From assembly GCA_028565635.1 (NCBI GenBank), contig JAOXYB010055589.1:1-11182 (forward strand): a stretch of 11,182 bases of DNA, read 5' to 3'. The notes beneath the pieces were generated by a model. That model was not told the DNA's origin, did not search any database, and worked only from the letters and a program-made list of their open reading frames with translations. The position numbers and the translations under genes are program-made. The stretch is from Phoronis ovalis (Eukaryota > Phoronida > Phoronidae). Shown piece by piece: positions 1-8,418 of this stretch. How positions within the stretch are numbered: the stretch's first letter is position 1; each line of letters starts with the position of its first letter.

Positions 1-88
1 CGCATAATTTTCTGTTTATACATCAAATCAAAAGCAGCTTCTAATTGCACACTGTAATACTAGCCAATGAATGTTTTTATTATTGCAG

Positions 89-225
89 TGAGAGATTTTG
101 ACATCACACAGGACTCGTATTCCTTAAATGAACATATAATAATTATATTATTAATATTACTGTTATCTAGTTTTAATCTTTGGTATAATCTATGCAATAT
201 ATACAAAACTACTATAAAACTTTAG
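89..225 (+). CDS. Possible last exon of an upstream gene: TM segment plus short tail
   Basis: A good acceptor context (T-rich tract then TTGCAG, ending at 88) is followed by an open frame of 44 codons to a TAG at 223-225, entered in phase 1. It reads as a short polar stretch (RDFDITQDSYSLNEH), a run of about 20 hydrophobic residues (IIIILLLILLLSSFNLWYNL), then a short tail containing NIYKTTIKL and the stop. This is the layout of the short 3' end at 6166-6254, so it could be the last exon of a related upstream gene. The hydrophobic run is encoded by ATA/ATT/TTA-rich DNA, which gives Ile and Leu by chance in such sequence. AATAAA motifs lie about 225 bases downstream. No other exon of this gene is in the window. 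Confidence 0.25.
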
Positions 226-631
226 AAAATGATTACATGTTACAAGTTCACAGACTTATGAAGCACTTCGTTAACTATATGTATCACACTGCACTGTGTA
301 TTAATTTCCTTAATAATTTTTGATCAGAATGGTTTTTCCATTTCTAAAGTTTTATTATTTTATTAACCCTCTAAATGCCGAATTTTGCACTGAAAGCAAT
401 TGGATCTTTTCACTATTGTAGGTTTTACCTACACAAATTATTAAAAAAATAAAAATAAAATCATAGTCCGTTGCCACGGAAATTATTTTTATTTAATAGA
501 AATTGTTTTATTACTTTAATTTTTTCACAACTTACCAAAAGTAATGATTAAGTTCAAACTAAAATGGTAACAACTGGTAAACATGTTATTTGTACATCAG
601 CAAAACATTTCATCAACCAACTCCTCTGTAG

Positions 632-750
632 CATGTAAAGATGAAATTCTCACTTGTAATGATGGCATATATTTGGATATTGTAATCTGTGAAAGACAAT
701 TTGAGATAACATTTGGAAATAACTCAATTTTTTTTGCTACCCAAAGCTAA
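632..750 (+). CDS. Possible small terminal exon, unknown product
   Basis: A convincing acceptor (CTCCTCTGTAG, ending at 631) is followed by a phase-1 frame to TAA at 748-750. It contains three cysteines in CKDEILTCNDGIY and IVICERQ. An AATAAA at 786-791 lies 36 bases after the stop, the arrangement expected of a last exon. At 38 residues the frame could be chance, and I recognise no domain. It may be an alternative end of the same upstream gene as 89-225, or no exon at all. Confidence 0.18.
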
Positions 751-1688
751 TAATTTTGAAATCTATTTCTCTCCTGCTCGGTCTCAATAAAAAGTTAAAT
801 TGCGCATAAAGATGCCATTTTCACAAGTTGTCCTACCAGATAGCTGGAAGTGCATTTTTATTATTTGCTTCAAAATGGTATTATTTTTTCTTTAAATTAT
901 ATTTGTTATATTTTAGCAAAATAAAGTAAACATATACTGTATTAAACATTTTTCACTTTCAATTTTACACAGTAATTTTGTTTTACACATTGTAATTTTA
1001 AATAGATATACAAAGTACTAACGATTATGTAATGAATTTCAAAATTGTTATGGTTTGAAATGCAGGAATTGTATTAAAATAGCATATTAGGTCAACACAT
1101 ATTTTCAGCCAATTTATAAAAGGGTGCTTTGCCATTTCAAGAGGTTTTTGGAAATATTTATTAAAATATGTATTTAAAAATACATTGCATTATAAATAAA
1201 TTGCCATATTAGGATTTATTTATGGCAGGTAATAGATTGTTTTGGCTGTGGTTTGTTATGATACCATAGCAAATTACATTACAACAGAAAATATGTGACA
1301 TAAAAACTCTTCCTTATACGGTGCTCGCTCAACTACACTAATTTTGCTCATAATATAAAAGAAACTGCTGACACAGATAAATTGTACTTGTCAACAGAAA
1401 AGAAAAAAAACATTCCACAGCTGAACATGCAGACTCAAGGAACATTATTTACAGATACAAAAATAAAAGAAATTTACTTATAAAATATTTCCTGCTTAGT
1501 TTTATATGTGTTATGATTAATATTCCATGTGTGTTACAGATCCTAATTATACTTTTTTAAGATGATATCTCGTCTATACAAGAATTGAGAACTTTCTGCA
1601 ATATTGCTATATTACAAGGACGTTTGAGAAAGTAAACTGTTTGAATTTGTAATTTTGAAATCTCAGTGGATAGGGACATATAAACAGG

Positions 1689-1755
1689 ATGAAGCACTTC
1701 ATGAAGATTACAGTACTAATTGCTGTTTGTTGGATTTATAATACACTGGCTCAAG
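1689..1755 (+). CDS. Exon 1: start codon and signal peptide
   Basis: The exon encodes 22 codons plus one base: a basic N-terminus (MKHFMK), a hydrophobic core (ITVLIAVCWIY) and a polar end (NTLAQ). Cleavage would be plausible after the Ala of TLA. It ends in G followed by a GTAATA donor at 1756, leaving phase 1. This matches the phase-1 acceptor of the first CUB exon, where the split codon becomes GGT (Gly). ATG at 1689 is chosen because it gives a complete signal peptide; a second in-frame ATG at 1701 would give a shorter but still usable one. A secreted or membrane protein is implied, consistent with the CUB domains. No other signal-peptide-like exon is visible upstream of the CUB exons. 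Confidence 0.75.
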
Positions 1756-2757
1756 GTAATATTCTTTTCTACTGTTTTTTTATATATTTTTTTATATATA
1801 TTTTAATTTCTCTATTAATTTAATATACATGTAGGTATACTTATATCTGTACAAGTTTCTTGCTGCAGGCGTATAAAGGGTGTTTATCCCATTTTAAAGT
1901 AACTATTAGTTTAAATTAGCAATATGGTGACCGGGGATGGTCACAGGATTCCAAAATCATGTTACTGCATGTATAAAACATGTTAGCGGGGGTAACTCAC
2001 CCCTTATAGTACATACAAATATGAGCAAGACATATTTTGGTTTGATGTGTCCATCCATCCATCCATCCATCCATCCATCCATCCATCCATCCATCCATCC
2101 AGCTGTCTGTATAGAGCAGTTCCAAGAGTGTAGATGTCTTTCATACCTGGCTACAACATGTTGTTTATTAAGCAGATCGAACTAATGTAGCTGACTGGTG
2201 GTCATATATTTGTTGTCCTAGAACATTCAGAATGAATGGACAAAGCATTCTGAAAAATGATTAGGAATTCAAAATATAAGATATGCATGTATTTTATAAT
2301 AGTAAAATAAAAGACTGTATGTGTAGTAAAATTCTAGAATATACTAAAGAAAATAACGATGTATATGAGTTATTTAATAGGTGTATTGATGCTATCTGGA
2401 ACTTAAATAACTAAAAGAAAGTACTACATAGAGTTCCAGATAAAATATTGCTAATAAATAGTAAATAAATATATTTCTTTAAACTCCAACAACCCTTTTA
2501 AAAAGTAGTATATGTCAATCAGCATTGACTAATGGCTTATGTATTCTCTTTTTTTGCATCTAGTTATACTGCGCATTTTTTATATTTTGTTGTTACTTAT
2601 AATTAAACAATTTATTTGTATGTTATTTTTGCCTTTTGATTTCGCTACATCGACTTACTGGTAACTGACATAAAAACTCTTTTGTAACCTAATTAACAAG
2701 CATGATAGATCATCATCTTATTTCACTCTTCCAAATTTTTACAAAAAATGTTTTCAG
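1756..2757 (+). other. Intron 1
   Basis: The intron runs from GTAATA to TTTTCAG. It holds AT-rich runs near its 5' end, a somewhat more GC-rich stretch around 1860-2220 with a CCAT microsatellite, and nothing else recognisable. The 16-mer TGACATAAAAACTCTT at 2666-2681 also occurs exactly at 1296-1311 in the 5' flank. Confidence 0.7.
2051..2101 (+). repeat. (CCAT)n microsatellite
   Basis: About 12.75 uninterrupted CCAT units. It lies in intron 1 and creates an artificial Ser-Ile-His-Pro reading frame that is not a gene. A perfect array like this is likely to vary in length between individuals. Confidence 0.97.
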
Positions 2758-3117
2758 GTGGTGATATCTGCTCAATGACAGATAATTGGTCAATCAATGA
2801 TGCTAAGTTTGGAGTGGTTTACAGTCCTAACTATCCCAATGAATATCCAAACACCATAAAGTGCAGTGTAACATTGACATCACAGACTCATTTAACATTT
2901 GTGATTTATGACTTCAAGTTGGAGAACAGAAATTCAGAAGGAAACTGTAAAGATGGACTGTCATTTACTGAAAATGACAACACTACCACTCTTTGTTCAG
3001 GTGGCGTACTAGCATTTCCACAACAGTACAATCCTAAAACCAACCATGTTGTCATTACATTTTACTCTGACAGCAGTGTAAATTACAGGGGCTTCATTCT
3101 ATTATACAGGACTGTAG
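2758..3117 (+). CDS. Exon 2: first CUB domain (complete)
   Basis: This 360-base exon is bounded by TTTTCAG and GTAAGT, both in phase 1, and encodes one whole CUB domain. CUB domains are extracellular beta-sandwich modules of about 110 residues that bind proteins or sugars. All four family cysteines are present (in DICSM, IKCSV, NCKDG, TLCSG), which normally pair 1-2 and 3-4. The signature YSPNYPNEYPN follows the first Gly, and the domain ends with the typical FYSD...RGFILLY. The Glu of FKLEN, the Asp of CKDG and the Asp of YSDSS fall where calcium-binding CUB domains carry acidic ligands, so calcium-dependent ligand binding is plausible. Sequons NWS and NTT suggest N-glycosylation. The gap from Cys 1 to the SPxYP motif is a few residues longer than usual. 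Failure to splice the 3' donor would give Gly-Lys-stop at once. Confidence 0.95.
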
Positions 3118-3165
3118 GTAAGTAATCTAATTAGTATTTTATTTTTTTGTGTGTAGTTTTGTATA

Positions 3166-3342
3166 TCTACATTAAATAATATACCAATTCGAAACAGTGC
3201 AATTAATGAAGATGAAGAAATTTGCAACTTTTTGTAACAGAAAATTGTAGATGATAAATAATATTTATCTATTAATAAAATATGAGGTATTTTGTGCATT
3301 TTATGGATTTACATTAATTATACCAATTCAAAATGGTGCAAA
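3166..3342 (+). repeat. Imperfect direct repeat, two copies of about 35 bases
   Basis: Copy 1 is at 3166-3202 and copy 2 at 3308-3342. They share TACATTAA, then TATACCAATTC, then A/G-rich bases and GTGCAA, with small differences. It is probably a local duplication inside the intron; no function is apparent. Confidence 0.6.
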
Positions 3343-3572
3343 CAAAAGAAAAAAATTAAGAGCATAAAATATATTAAAATAAATAAGTTGTGTTATAAAA
3401 TTATGTCTCCATGCAGGCCCCATCAAGACTATTAAAATCATGTTGATGGTAGTTGATTGTGGCAGGCAAAGTTTAGTAACATATATACTAATATGTCAAT
3501 GATTGCATGTTTCCTTTGAATTGTGGATGCAAGAGGCTGTGTAAATTAAACTAATATGCTGCTACTGATAGT

Positions 3573-3678
3573 CTCATCCACTCACTCACTCTTCAACTCC
3601 TACTCACTCATCTACTCCCATTTACCCACTCACTCACACCCACGTAGTCACTCACTCAATCACCCACCCACTCACTCA
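3573..3678 (+). repeat. Degenerate (CACT)n / (CACC)n low-complexity tract
   Basis: Interrupted runs of CACTCACT with CACC and CTACT variants over about 105 bases. It is an aged microsatellite, C-rich and almost free of G on this strand. It lies in intron 2 and encodes nothing recognisable. Confidence 0.9.
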
Positions 3679-4099
3679 AAACACTGTATTTCTCTGTACT
3701 GAAGCTTATCCTAGGGCTTTCCCATTTATAAAGTACAAAAACTGACTGGCAGCATATTTATTGTTATGTGTTATTACCACGACACTTAAAAACACAATTT
3801 GAATTGTTTTCTGGCAAATATAGACTGTCTCTTATTGCTCAGCAACTTGAAATAACCAAGTTATTTTTGGATTAATGGTTAAAATATTAATTAAATTGCT
3901 TACTGGTTTCTGTAGTATATCACTGTACATTATCAGTACCTGATTTCCTGGTTCATCTTAATGTATTTAATGCTGAGATTTTTGTTTTCTTAATATTTAG
4001 TATATATAGACTCTTAGGCTTGCATTTTATTGATAGAATATGCTGTTCATTTCTTTTATATACTTATGAACTTATGTAAAACTCCTGGTATACCTATAG

Positions 4100-4396
4100 C
4101 CAGTTACGGAATTTATGGTGCAGTTACAAGTCCCAGGTATCCCAACGATTATCCAAACAATACTACATGTAGTTTCACTATACCAGCTGGTACTGAAAGA
4201 GTAAATATCACAACTTGGTTTACGGACATAAAGCATGGAGACTCTCTGGAAATCCTTAGCAATGGTTTGTCAGTTGCCAACTTGGGACCTGTTAGCAAGC
4301 CATTCTCTTATATTACTGTGAGTAGGAATACAACACTGACGTTTCGCTCAAATCAAGATGATAATGTGGGAAAAGGATTCTTAATGACTTATATGC
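4100..4396 (+). CDS. Exon 3: second CUB domain
   Basis: The exon encodes a second CUB domain, entered and left in phase 1 (donor GTAAGT at 4397). The signature TSPRYPNDYPN matches CUB 1 at both protein and DNA level, so the two exons look like tandem duplicates. The domain ends with LTFRSN...GKGFLMTYM. It has the second family cysteine (TTCSF) but lacks cysteines 3 and 4. The Asp in HGDSLEI is kept, while the late Asp of the calcium site is Asn (RSN), so calcium binding looks weaker than in CUB 1. Sequons NTT, NIT and NTT are present. The start is uncertain: with the acceptor at 4099 the single cysteine has no partner. An acceptor at 4036 would add 21 residues, including a Cys at 4075-4077 that aligns with Cys 1 of CUB 1, and would make the exon exactly 360 bases, the same as CUB 1. 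Confidence 0.93.
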
Positions 4397-4440
4397 GTAA
4401 GTTTAAGGTCAAAGATGCAAACTGTTTTTACTAAGAATGA

Positions 4441-4494
4441 TGGCAATGAAATAATGAATTATTTTATTAATAATAATTTATTATTTCATTACCA
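4441..4494 (+). repeat. Inverted repeat, 23-base arms (hairpin)
   Basis: The left arm 4441-4463 and right arm 4472-4494 are complementary over 23 positions with two exceptions, one of which would be a G-U pair in RNA. The loop is 8 bases. It starts 45 bases after the CUB 2 donor, so in the pre-mRNA it would fold just downstream of the site that must choose between the two 3' ends. Confidence 0.85.
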
Positions 4495-5141
4495 TTTTAT
4501 AAAAAACTTCAATCATCACTGTTTTTATGGCATGCACTATTGTCAAGTCTGTGCCCAGAAGGCAGGTTGCAAGATAACTACTCTAAACATGTTACAGTAG
4601 TTGTTATTATGATAGAAAAATTGATTTAATATTCTTTTTATTAAAGCATAATATGCTAGTATGGGATCATCAAAATACTTGTGTAAAAGAAAATACAGTT
4701 TCATAAATCAGAGAAACAACAGCCTGGAAAAATAAAATGTGTATTATGACACAACAACGCTGACTATGCAATTTAAGCCCATGGGCACATATATTAAAAT
4801 TACTATCAATTATACAATACAGTTAATGGAGGAGGGGAGGTGGCCAGATATAATTTTTGTATGAATTGTCATAGCCTAGTAGTAGACAGAATAATTAAGT
4901 CTGGTAACTATATAATATAATGAGTTTTTCTGGAACTGGTATTTTCAAACAGTTTAAGTTGAACAGAATTACAAAAATCTTGGATAATATATGAAGCCCT
5001 GAGAGCGAATTAAGCTATCCCTAGCAACTTGGACAAGGTGACAGAAATTACTCATAATGTAATTGGTTATATATTTGGTAACATGTGACCTAGACTGATG
5101 AGTGTACTTTGGTAACGTAATCACCAACTGTGGCTAGATTG

Positions 5142-5357
5142 TTAAATGGAGGGTATTGTCGGGATCCAGTAATGATAACCACCTGTTAGTGGGATGTTAG
5201 CTCCTGGGGTCACTCCATTAGAACTTTTTTTAAGCCATTGGTATATGCCACTGTCAGGACAAAGTACTGTGTTCCTGGTATTGGTAATGAAACCAGAAGG
5301 ATCGAATTTTAAAATGAAGGTCGTATCATTGTTTGAAGCAGGATATGCCCTAAGCAA
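5142..5357 (-). other. Minus-strand open frame, origin unknown (exon or repeat remnant)
   Basis: The frame has 71 codons and reads as a soluble, beta-rich protein rather than low-complexity noise: SNNDTTFILKFDPSG, then VLCPDSGIYQW, then IPLTGGYHYW. The DSGxY motif recalls Ig-like domains, but the partner cysteine expected two residues later is Trp and the fragment is too short for a domain. Both ends are closed by stops, and the only acceptor-like site is a TTAG near its start. An 8-base inverted repeat (TATTGTCG at 5154-5161, its complement at 5366-5373) brackets it. It could be a transposon or gene fragment inserted into the intron. I do not recognise it. Confidence 0.25.
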
Positions 5358-6046
5358 TCAGTGAACGACAATATCTAAGTACTTATTGTGTCAGGGGGGG
5401 GTCTCTGTGTATATGGAGCTAACAGAGATGTGCTGCTGGCTCGAGATGCCTTTTTTGATGAATTTTAGTGGTACCTTTTACACTCCTGTGGTATATTTTG
5501 GGATTGTTTTTTGAGGCCTAGTCAAGAACTCTTTTGGAAAGGTATATAGTGCACAATATCTCATAAAACAAATCACATTATTTTAAACATTGAAATAACT
5601 TATCGATGTAGATGTTTTGGAGAAAAATGAATATATTGGAATTTTTGGTATATTTCGGAGTCCAAATTTCCACATTTTTGGTATAAAGTTAGTTCAAAAA
5701 TGTTACCCTCGGTGGTACATCCCCACCCCAAAATATATCCAAGTGATCCCCGGATTTTGATTGGCTTAAAACACATTTAATCCAATGCTACCTTGTGATT
5801 GAAAATTACCATTTATGATAGTAATAGAATTGTTGACCATTCTTGATGGCACGAGGAATATAAGATACACTAACTTAGACAAATGCGTATACATTGTATA
5901 CTGTCTTACTTTATTACACAAATAACATCTGCAAAGAAAAATTAAAATTCACCCTTAAATAATGAGGACAATCATTAAGAAAATAGGTTTATGATACTCA
6001 TAATTTATAATGGATGACATTCATGTAAGATATCATAAGTACAGCA

Positions 6047-6094
6047 CCTCCTCCTCCTTCCCCTCTTCCTCCTCCCCCTCCTCCTCCCCCTCCT
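6047..6094 (+). repeat. Pure polypyrimidine (CCT)n-type tract
   Basis: Forty-eight bases contain only C and T, mainly CTC and CCCCT units. The tract ends 71 bases before the acceptor of the short terminal exon. Such CU-rich tracts are bound by polypyrimidine-tract-binding proteins that repress or alter exon use in animals, and purine-pyrimidine tracts of this kind can also form triplex DNA. A role here is inference from position. Confidence 0.8.
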
Positions 6095-6165
6095 GCTTTT
6101 GTTCTATAATCAAATGAAACAAAACACACCAAACTGGTTTTAACATGGCGTGTTTTGTTTTGTAG

Positions 6166-6254
6166 GATTACCAATAAGCAGGATCCTAGGAGGTGCCATA
6201 ATTGGTTGTTTGTTGGTGATGCTGTGTTTATTATATGTTACATGGATATCCTGA
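6166..6254 (+). CDS. Terminal exon of isoform A: hydrophobic C-terminus, no cytoplasmic tail
   Basis: The exon starts after TTTTGTTTTGTAG in phase 1, matching the CUB 2 donor (split codon CGA, Arg). It encodes RLPISR followed by ILGGAIIGCLLVMLCLL and YVTWIS, then TGA at 6252-6254. The hydrophobic run is about 22 residues and the protein ends one residue after it. It is therefore either a tailless transmembrane anchor or a GPI-attachment signal; small residues suitable for cleavage (Ser, Gly-Gly-Ala) precede the run. The GGAIxG core, with a GxxxG helix-packing pattern, resembles that of the transmembrane exon at 9234-9324 in protein and DNA, so the two may be duplicates. The product would be a CUB-CUB ectodomain on the cell surface without a signalling tail. 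Confidence 0.7.
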
Positions 6255-6390
6255 TAAACAGAATTCATTATAAATTTTATGCAAGTATTATAAACCTGTT
6301 TTCTTAATAATTGTTCTCACTATATAGTTATATGTTGCAAAACAAAAAAGTGTAATATTACTTTTTTAATAAACTCTCTGTATATATCTA
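6255..6390 (+). other. 3' untranslated region of isoform A
   Basis: AT-rich sequence between the stop codon and the inferred poly(A) region. It has a T-rich stretch before the AATAAA at 6368-6373 and GT/T-rich sequence after it, as in a normal cleavage site. The exact 3' end is a guess. Confidence 0.5.
6368..6373 (+). terminator. Poly(A) signal AATAAA
   Basis: A canonical hexamer 113 bases after the isoform A stop codon, followed by CTCTCTGTATATAT and further T/G-rich sequence. Its place right after an in-frame stop supports 6166-6254 as a true last exon. AATAAA is common in such AT-rich DNA. Confidence 0.55.
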
Positions 6391-6778
6391 TGCATTAATG
6401 TCTTCGGTTATTTATGTTTATACACACATCATCAATAATAGTCAACAACTATTATAATCATGGTAAAATGTTTAAACCAAGTGTTTCTAAGGCAATCACA
6501 AGCCAGTAATCAAATGCTTCAAGCCTCATCACAATAAAGTAAGGAGGAGCTGTATATGCCACATCTCAACTATAAAAAGCAGGTCCATGGGTTGATTATC
6601 AGCATACTAGAGGGATGTTAGACAAAAGTCATACGTCGGATAGTCTGTAAGAGGCACACACTAGTATTGTGGTATTTTCCCATGTTTTTGAGTTAAACAT
6701 ATATAATGACCTTTTTAGACAAACATGTGAATGCATATTTTGTTAAATTTGGAAAAAAAATAAAATTTATACTTTGTA

Positions 6779-7260
6779 CAGTCTGAATAAATCCATCCGT
6801 TAGTGTTCCGTACCTTCTGAACCAATGTCTGGGCTTATAAACATAGTCTATTTTTGTTATATTCCTTCAATTTAACAACAGCGAAATAATTATGTCATTA
6901 ATCTTCTGCCAGCTGAGATAAGCCTTTCTCTCGTCATCTACCATGCCTATTCTTTCATTATGACTCGATCATTCTAAATAGGTATCGCCGGGAAGTTTGC
7001 TTTTTGCTTAGCAGATTATAGATAAATGCTGGCAAGACAAAATGTGTGTGATTGATGCCCTACCTGCTTATAGTCCACTGTTATACATTATTGTAAGCAG
7101 CAAATTTGATTGGTGTCAAGACTTTCGTGACACTTTATATAGAAATAAAGGGATTATCATTCTTCTGCTTTTCGAGATAATAAAGAAAAAATGACTATGG
7201 TTAAGCTCAGACGTTAGTTGAGAAGGTACGGAACACTAACCGATGGATTTATTCAGACTG
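6779..7260. mobile_element. MITE with 40-bp terminal inverted repeats, TA target site
   Basis: The ends are inverted copies over 40 bases with one mismatch (6779-6818 and 7221-7260), each starting CAGTCTGAATAAATCC. The element is flanked by TA on both sides (6777-6778 and 7261-7262), the target duplication of the Tc1/mariner superfamily. At 482 bases with no transposase frame it is a non-autonomous miniature element. The high identity of the arms suggests a fairly recent insertion. Family assignment rests on the TA duplication and the CAGT terminus only. Confidence 0.92.
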
Positions 7261-7871
7261 TAGATAAAGTAAAAGCATTCACTTATAGATACCCTGAAGT
7301 TGCTCTATGTGAATGCATTATGTAACCAATTCTAAAAATTTGACTTTGTTATTAATTCAACAAATAATATTAGATTAATCAAACAATGCTTTATTGGATG
7401 TAGATTTAATTATTGCAATGAAACTGTTAACATTTTTACATATTTGTTTATATATCTAAGTTCCATTTTTACACTACAGGACTGTTATAATACCAACTTT
7501 TAAAATGATAATACAATTATAATTATACTGTTCGTGCTGTCTTCAAACATACCAGTACAAAAAGATAACCCAGTAGATACATTAATTCATTTACATATGA
7601 AAAGACTTCAAATAAACTAAAAGAACCAAGAAAAAAAACCGGGAAAGAAACAGAAAGCCAGTGGACAGTGATAGGATTGTAGATACAAATAAGATGATTG
7701 AGTTTCATAAGGAAATAAAGCGTTGATTTCTACAGAAAGTGTAACATATCATTCCAACTTTTCTTTAATAATTTTTATTTGAAATAATAATTACTACTTC
7801 AATACCAAGTACACTCTGTCACAGCTGAATTTTGGGTTTTATCTTTCCTCAATTATTAATTCAATGTGAAG

Positions 7872-8053
7872 TTGTTGAAGACCACTGCATAGTTGAGCTG
7901 AAACTAAAATTATGCATAATGGTCTCTTACATATACCGCAATCATGATGAGATAAGTCATTTAACGGAAAAATGTATCACAAATGGTATATATGGTATTA
8001 TTATCACAGTTACACCAATTGGTGCATTCGTGTTTTGTTTATGTTATGTTTGA
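7872..8053 (+). CDS. Possible alternative terminal exon with hydrophobic C-terminus (weak)
   Basis: An open frame ends with KCITNGIYGIIITVTPIGAF and VFCLCYV followed directly by TGA at 8051-8053: again a hydrophobic run of about 20 residues with no tail. Phase-1 acceptors exist at 7871 (AATGTGAAG after a T/C-rich tract) and 7880, so the CUB 2 donor could join it in frame. The stretch before the hydrophobic run (about 35 residues, three cysteines) resembles nothing I know. No AATAAA follows before 8531. It may be a third terminal exon, a decayed one, or chance. Confidence 0.2.
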
Positions 8054-8392
8054 TTAGATTCCAACCCATAAGCATGTTACCTCTTCCAAAGCAGAACTGT
8101 CTAACATATGTATGATGTCATTAATATTATTAACTGACCATGGGAAAATCAGCCTCTTCGTGATGAGGCTTTAATAGGCATATATCCTGCTCCCAGCAAT
8201 GATCATACAATGACCTTCAATTTAAAATTCCTGTTCTCGGACATAAACAGAAATATGGTGTATATTTAAATTATAGCTATAACTTGTTATAAGGACAGCT
8301 GAAGTTTGATACATGCAAAGTCATATACAGACAAACTGTTGTAAACTGATACATTAGGTTTTGAGTCGGGCACAGCTCAACATTGATATTGA

Positions 8393-8418
8393 TGCCTGTT
8401 ATTTCTAAATAACAGGCA
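8393..8418. repeat. Perfect 26-base palindrome (hairpin)
   Basis: TGCCTGTTATTT and its exact complement are separated by only two bases (CT), followed by a run of A. It lies 113 bases before the stalk-exon acceptor. It would form a 12-bp stem in RNA or a cruciform in DNA. Confidence 0.9.

Larger units (their letters stand above)
1..1688. other. 5' flanking / intergenic region
   Basis: This is AT-rich DNA with no long open frame. It holds two weak candidate exons of an upstream gene, listed separately (89-225 and 632-750). AATAAA motifs occur at 448-459 and 786-791. TATA-like strings lie at 1354-1360 and 1479-1485, about 330 and 205 bases before the start codon at 1689. In DNA this AT-rich they are weak evidence, so I do not call a promoter. 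The rest shows nothing I can name. Confidence 0.6.
3118..4099 (+). other. Intron 2
   Basis: The donor is GTAAGT. The acceptor is CCTATAG at 4099, or TTGATAG at 4036 (see exon 3). The intron holds an imperfect direct repeat of about 35 bases (3166-3202 and 3308-3342) and a degenerate CACT-type repeat at 3573-3678. No other coding signal is seen. Confidence 0.65.
4397..6165 (+). other. Intron 3 of the short isoform (start of a longer intron in isoform B)
   Basis: The donor GTAAGT follows CUB 2; the acceptor is TTTTGTTTTGTAG at 6165. The intron contains a strong hairpin (4441-4494), a minus-strand open frame of unknown origin (5142-5357) and a pure pyrimidine tract (6047-6094). A run of eight G at 5394-5401 resembles another at 9010-9017; I could not tie either to a named element. 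The rest shows nothing recognisable. Confidence 0.7.

Noticed and set aside
1354-1485. TATAAAA strings as core promoter
   Set aside because: Such strings are frequent by chance here and nothing else marks a transcription start.
2051-2101. Regular repeats that might suggest a CRISPR-like array
   Set aside because: It is a plain 4-base microsatellite with no spacers, in eukaryotic DNA.
1937-2185. 82-codon frame with Ser-Ile-His-Pro repeats
   Set aside because: It is a translation of the CCAT microsatellite inside intron 1, with no domain sense outside the repeat.
3102-3299. Minus-strand 65-codon frame
   Set aside because: It overlaps the CUB 1 donor region antisense, is rich in Ile, Leu and Ser as expected of AT-rich DNA, and has no recognisable motif.
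4415-4600. 61-codon plus-strand frame after CUB 2
   Set aside because: It lies past a consensus donor and includes the hairpin; its Asn/Phe/His-rich product looks like intron read-through.
7523-7708. Minus-strand frame with a long hydrophobic stretch
   Set aside because: The hydrophobicity comes from AT-rich codons. No acceptor, partner exon or polar domain supports it, and it lies antisense in an intron.
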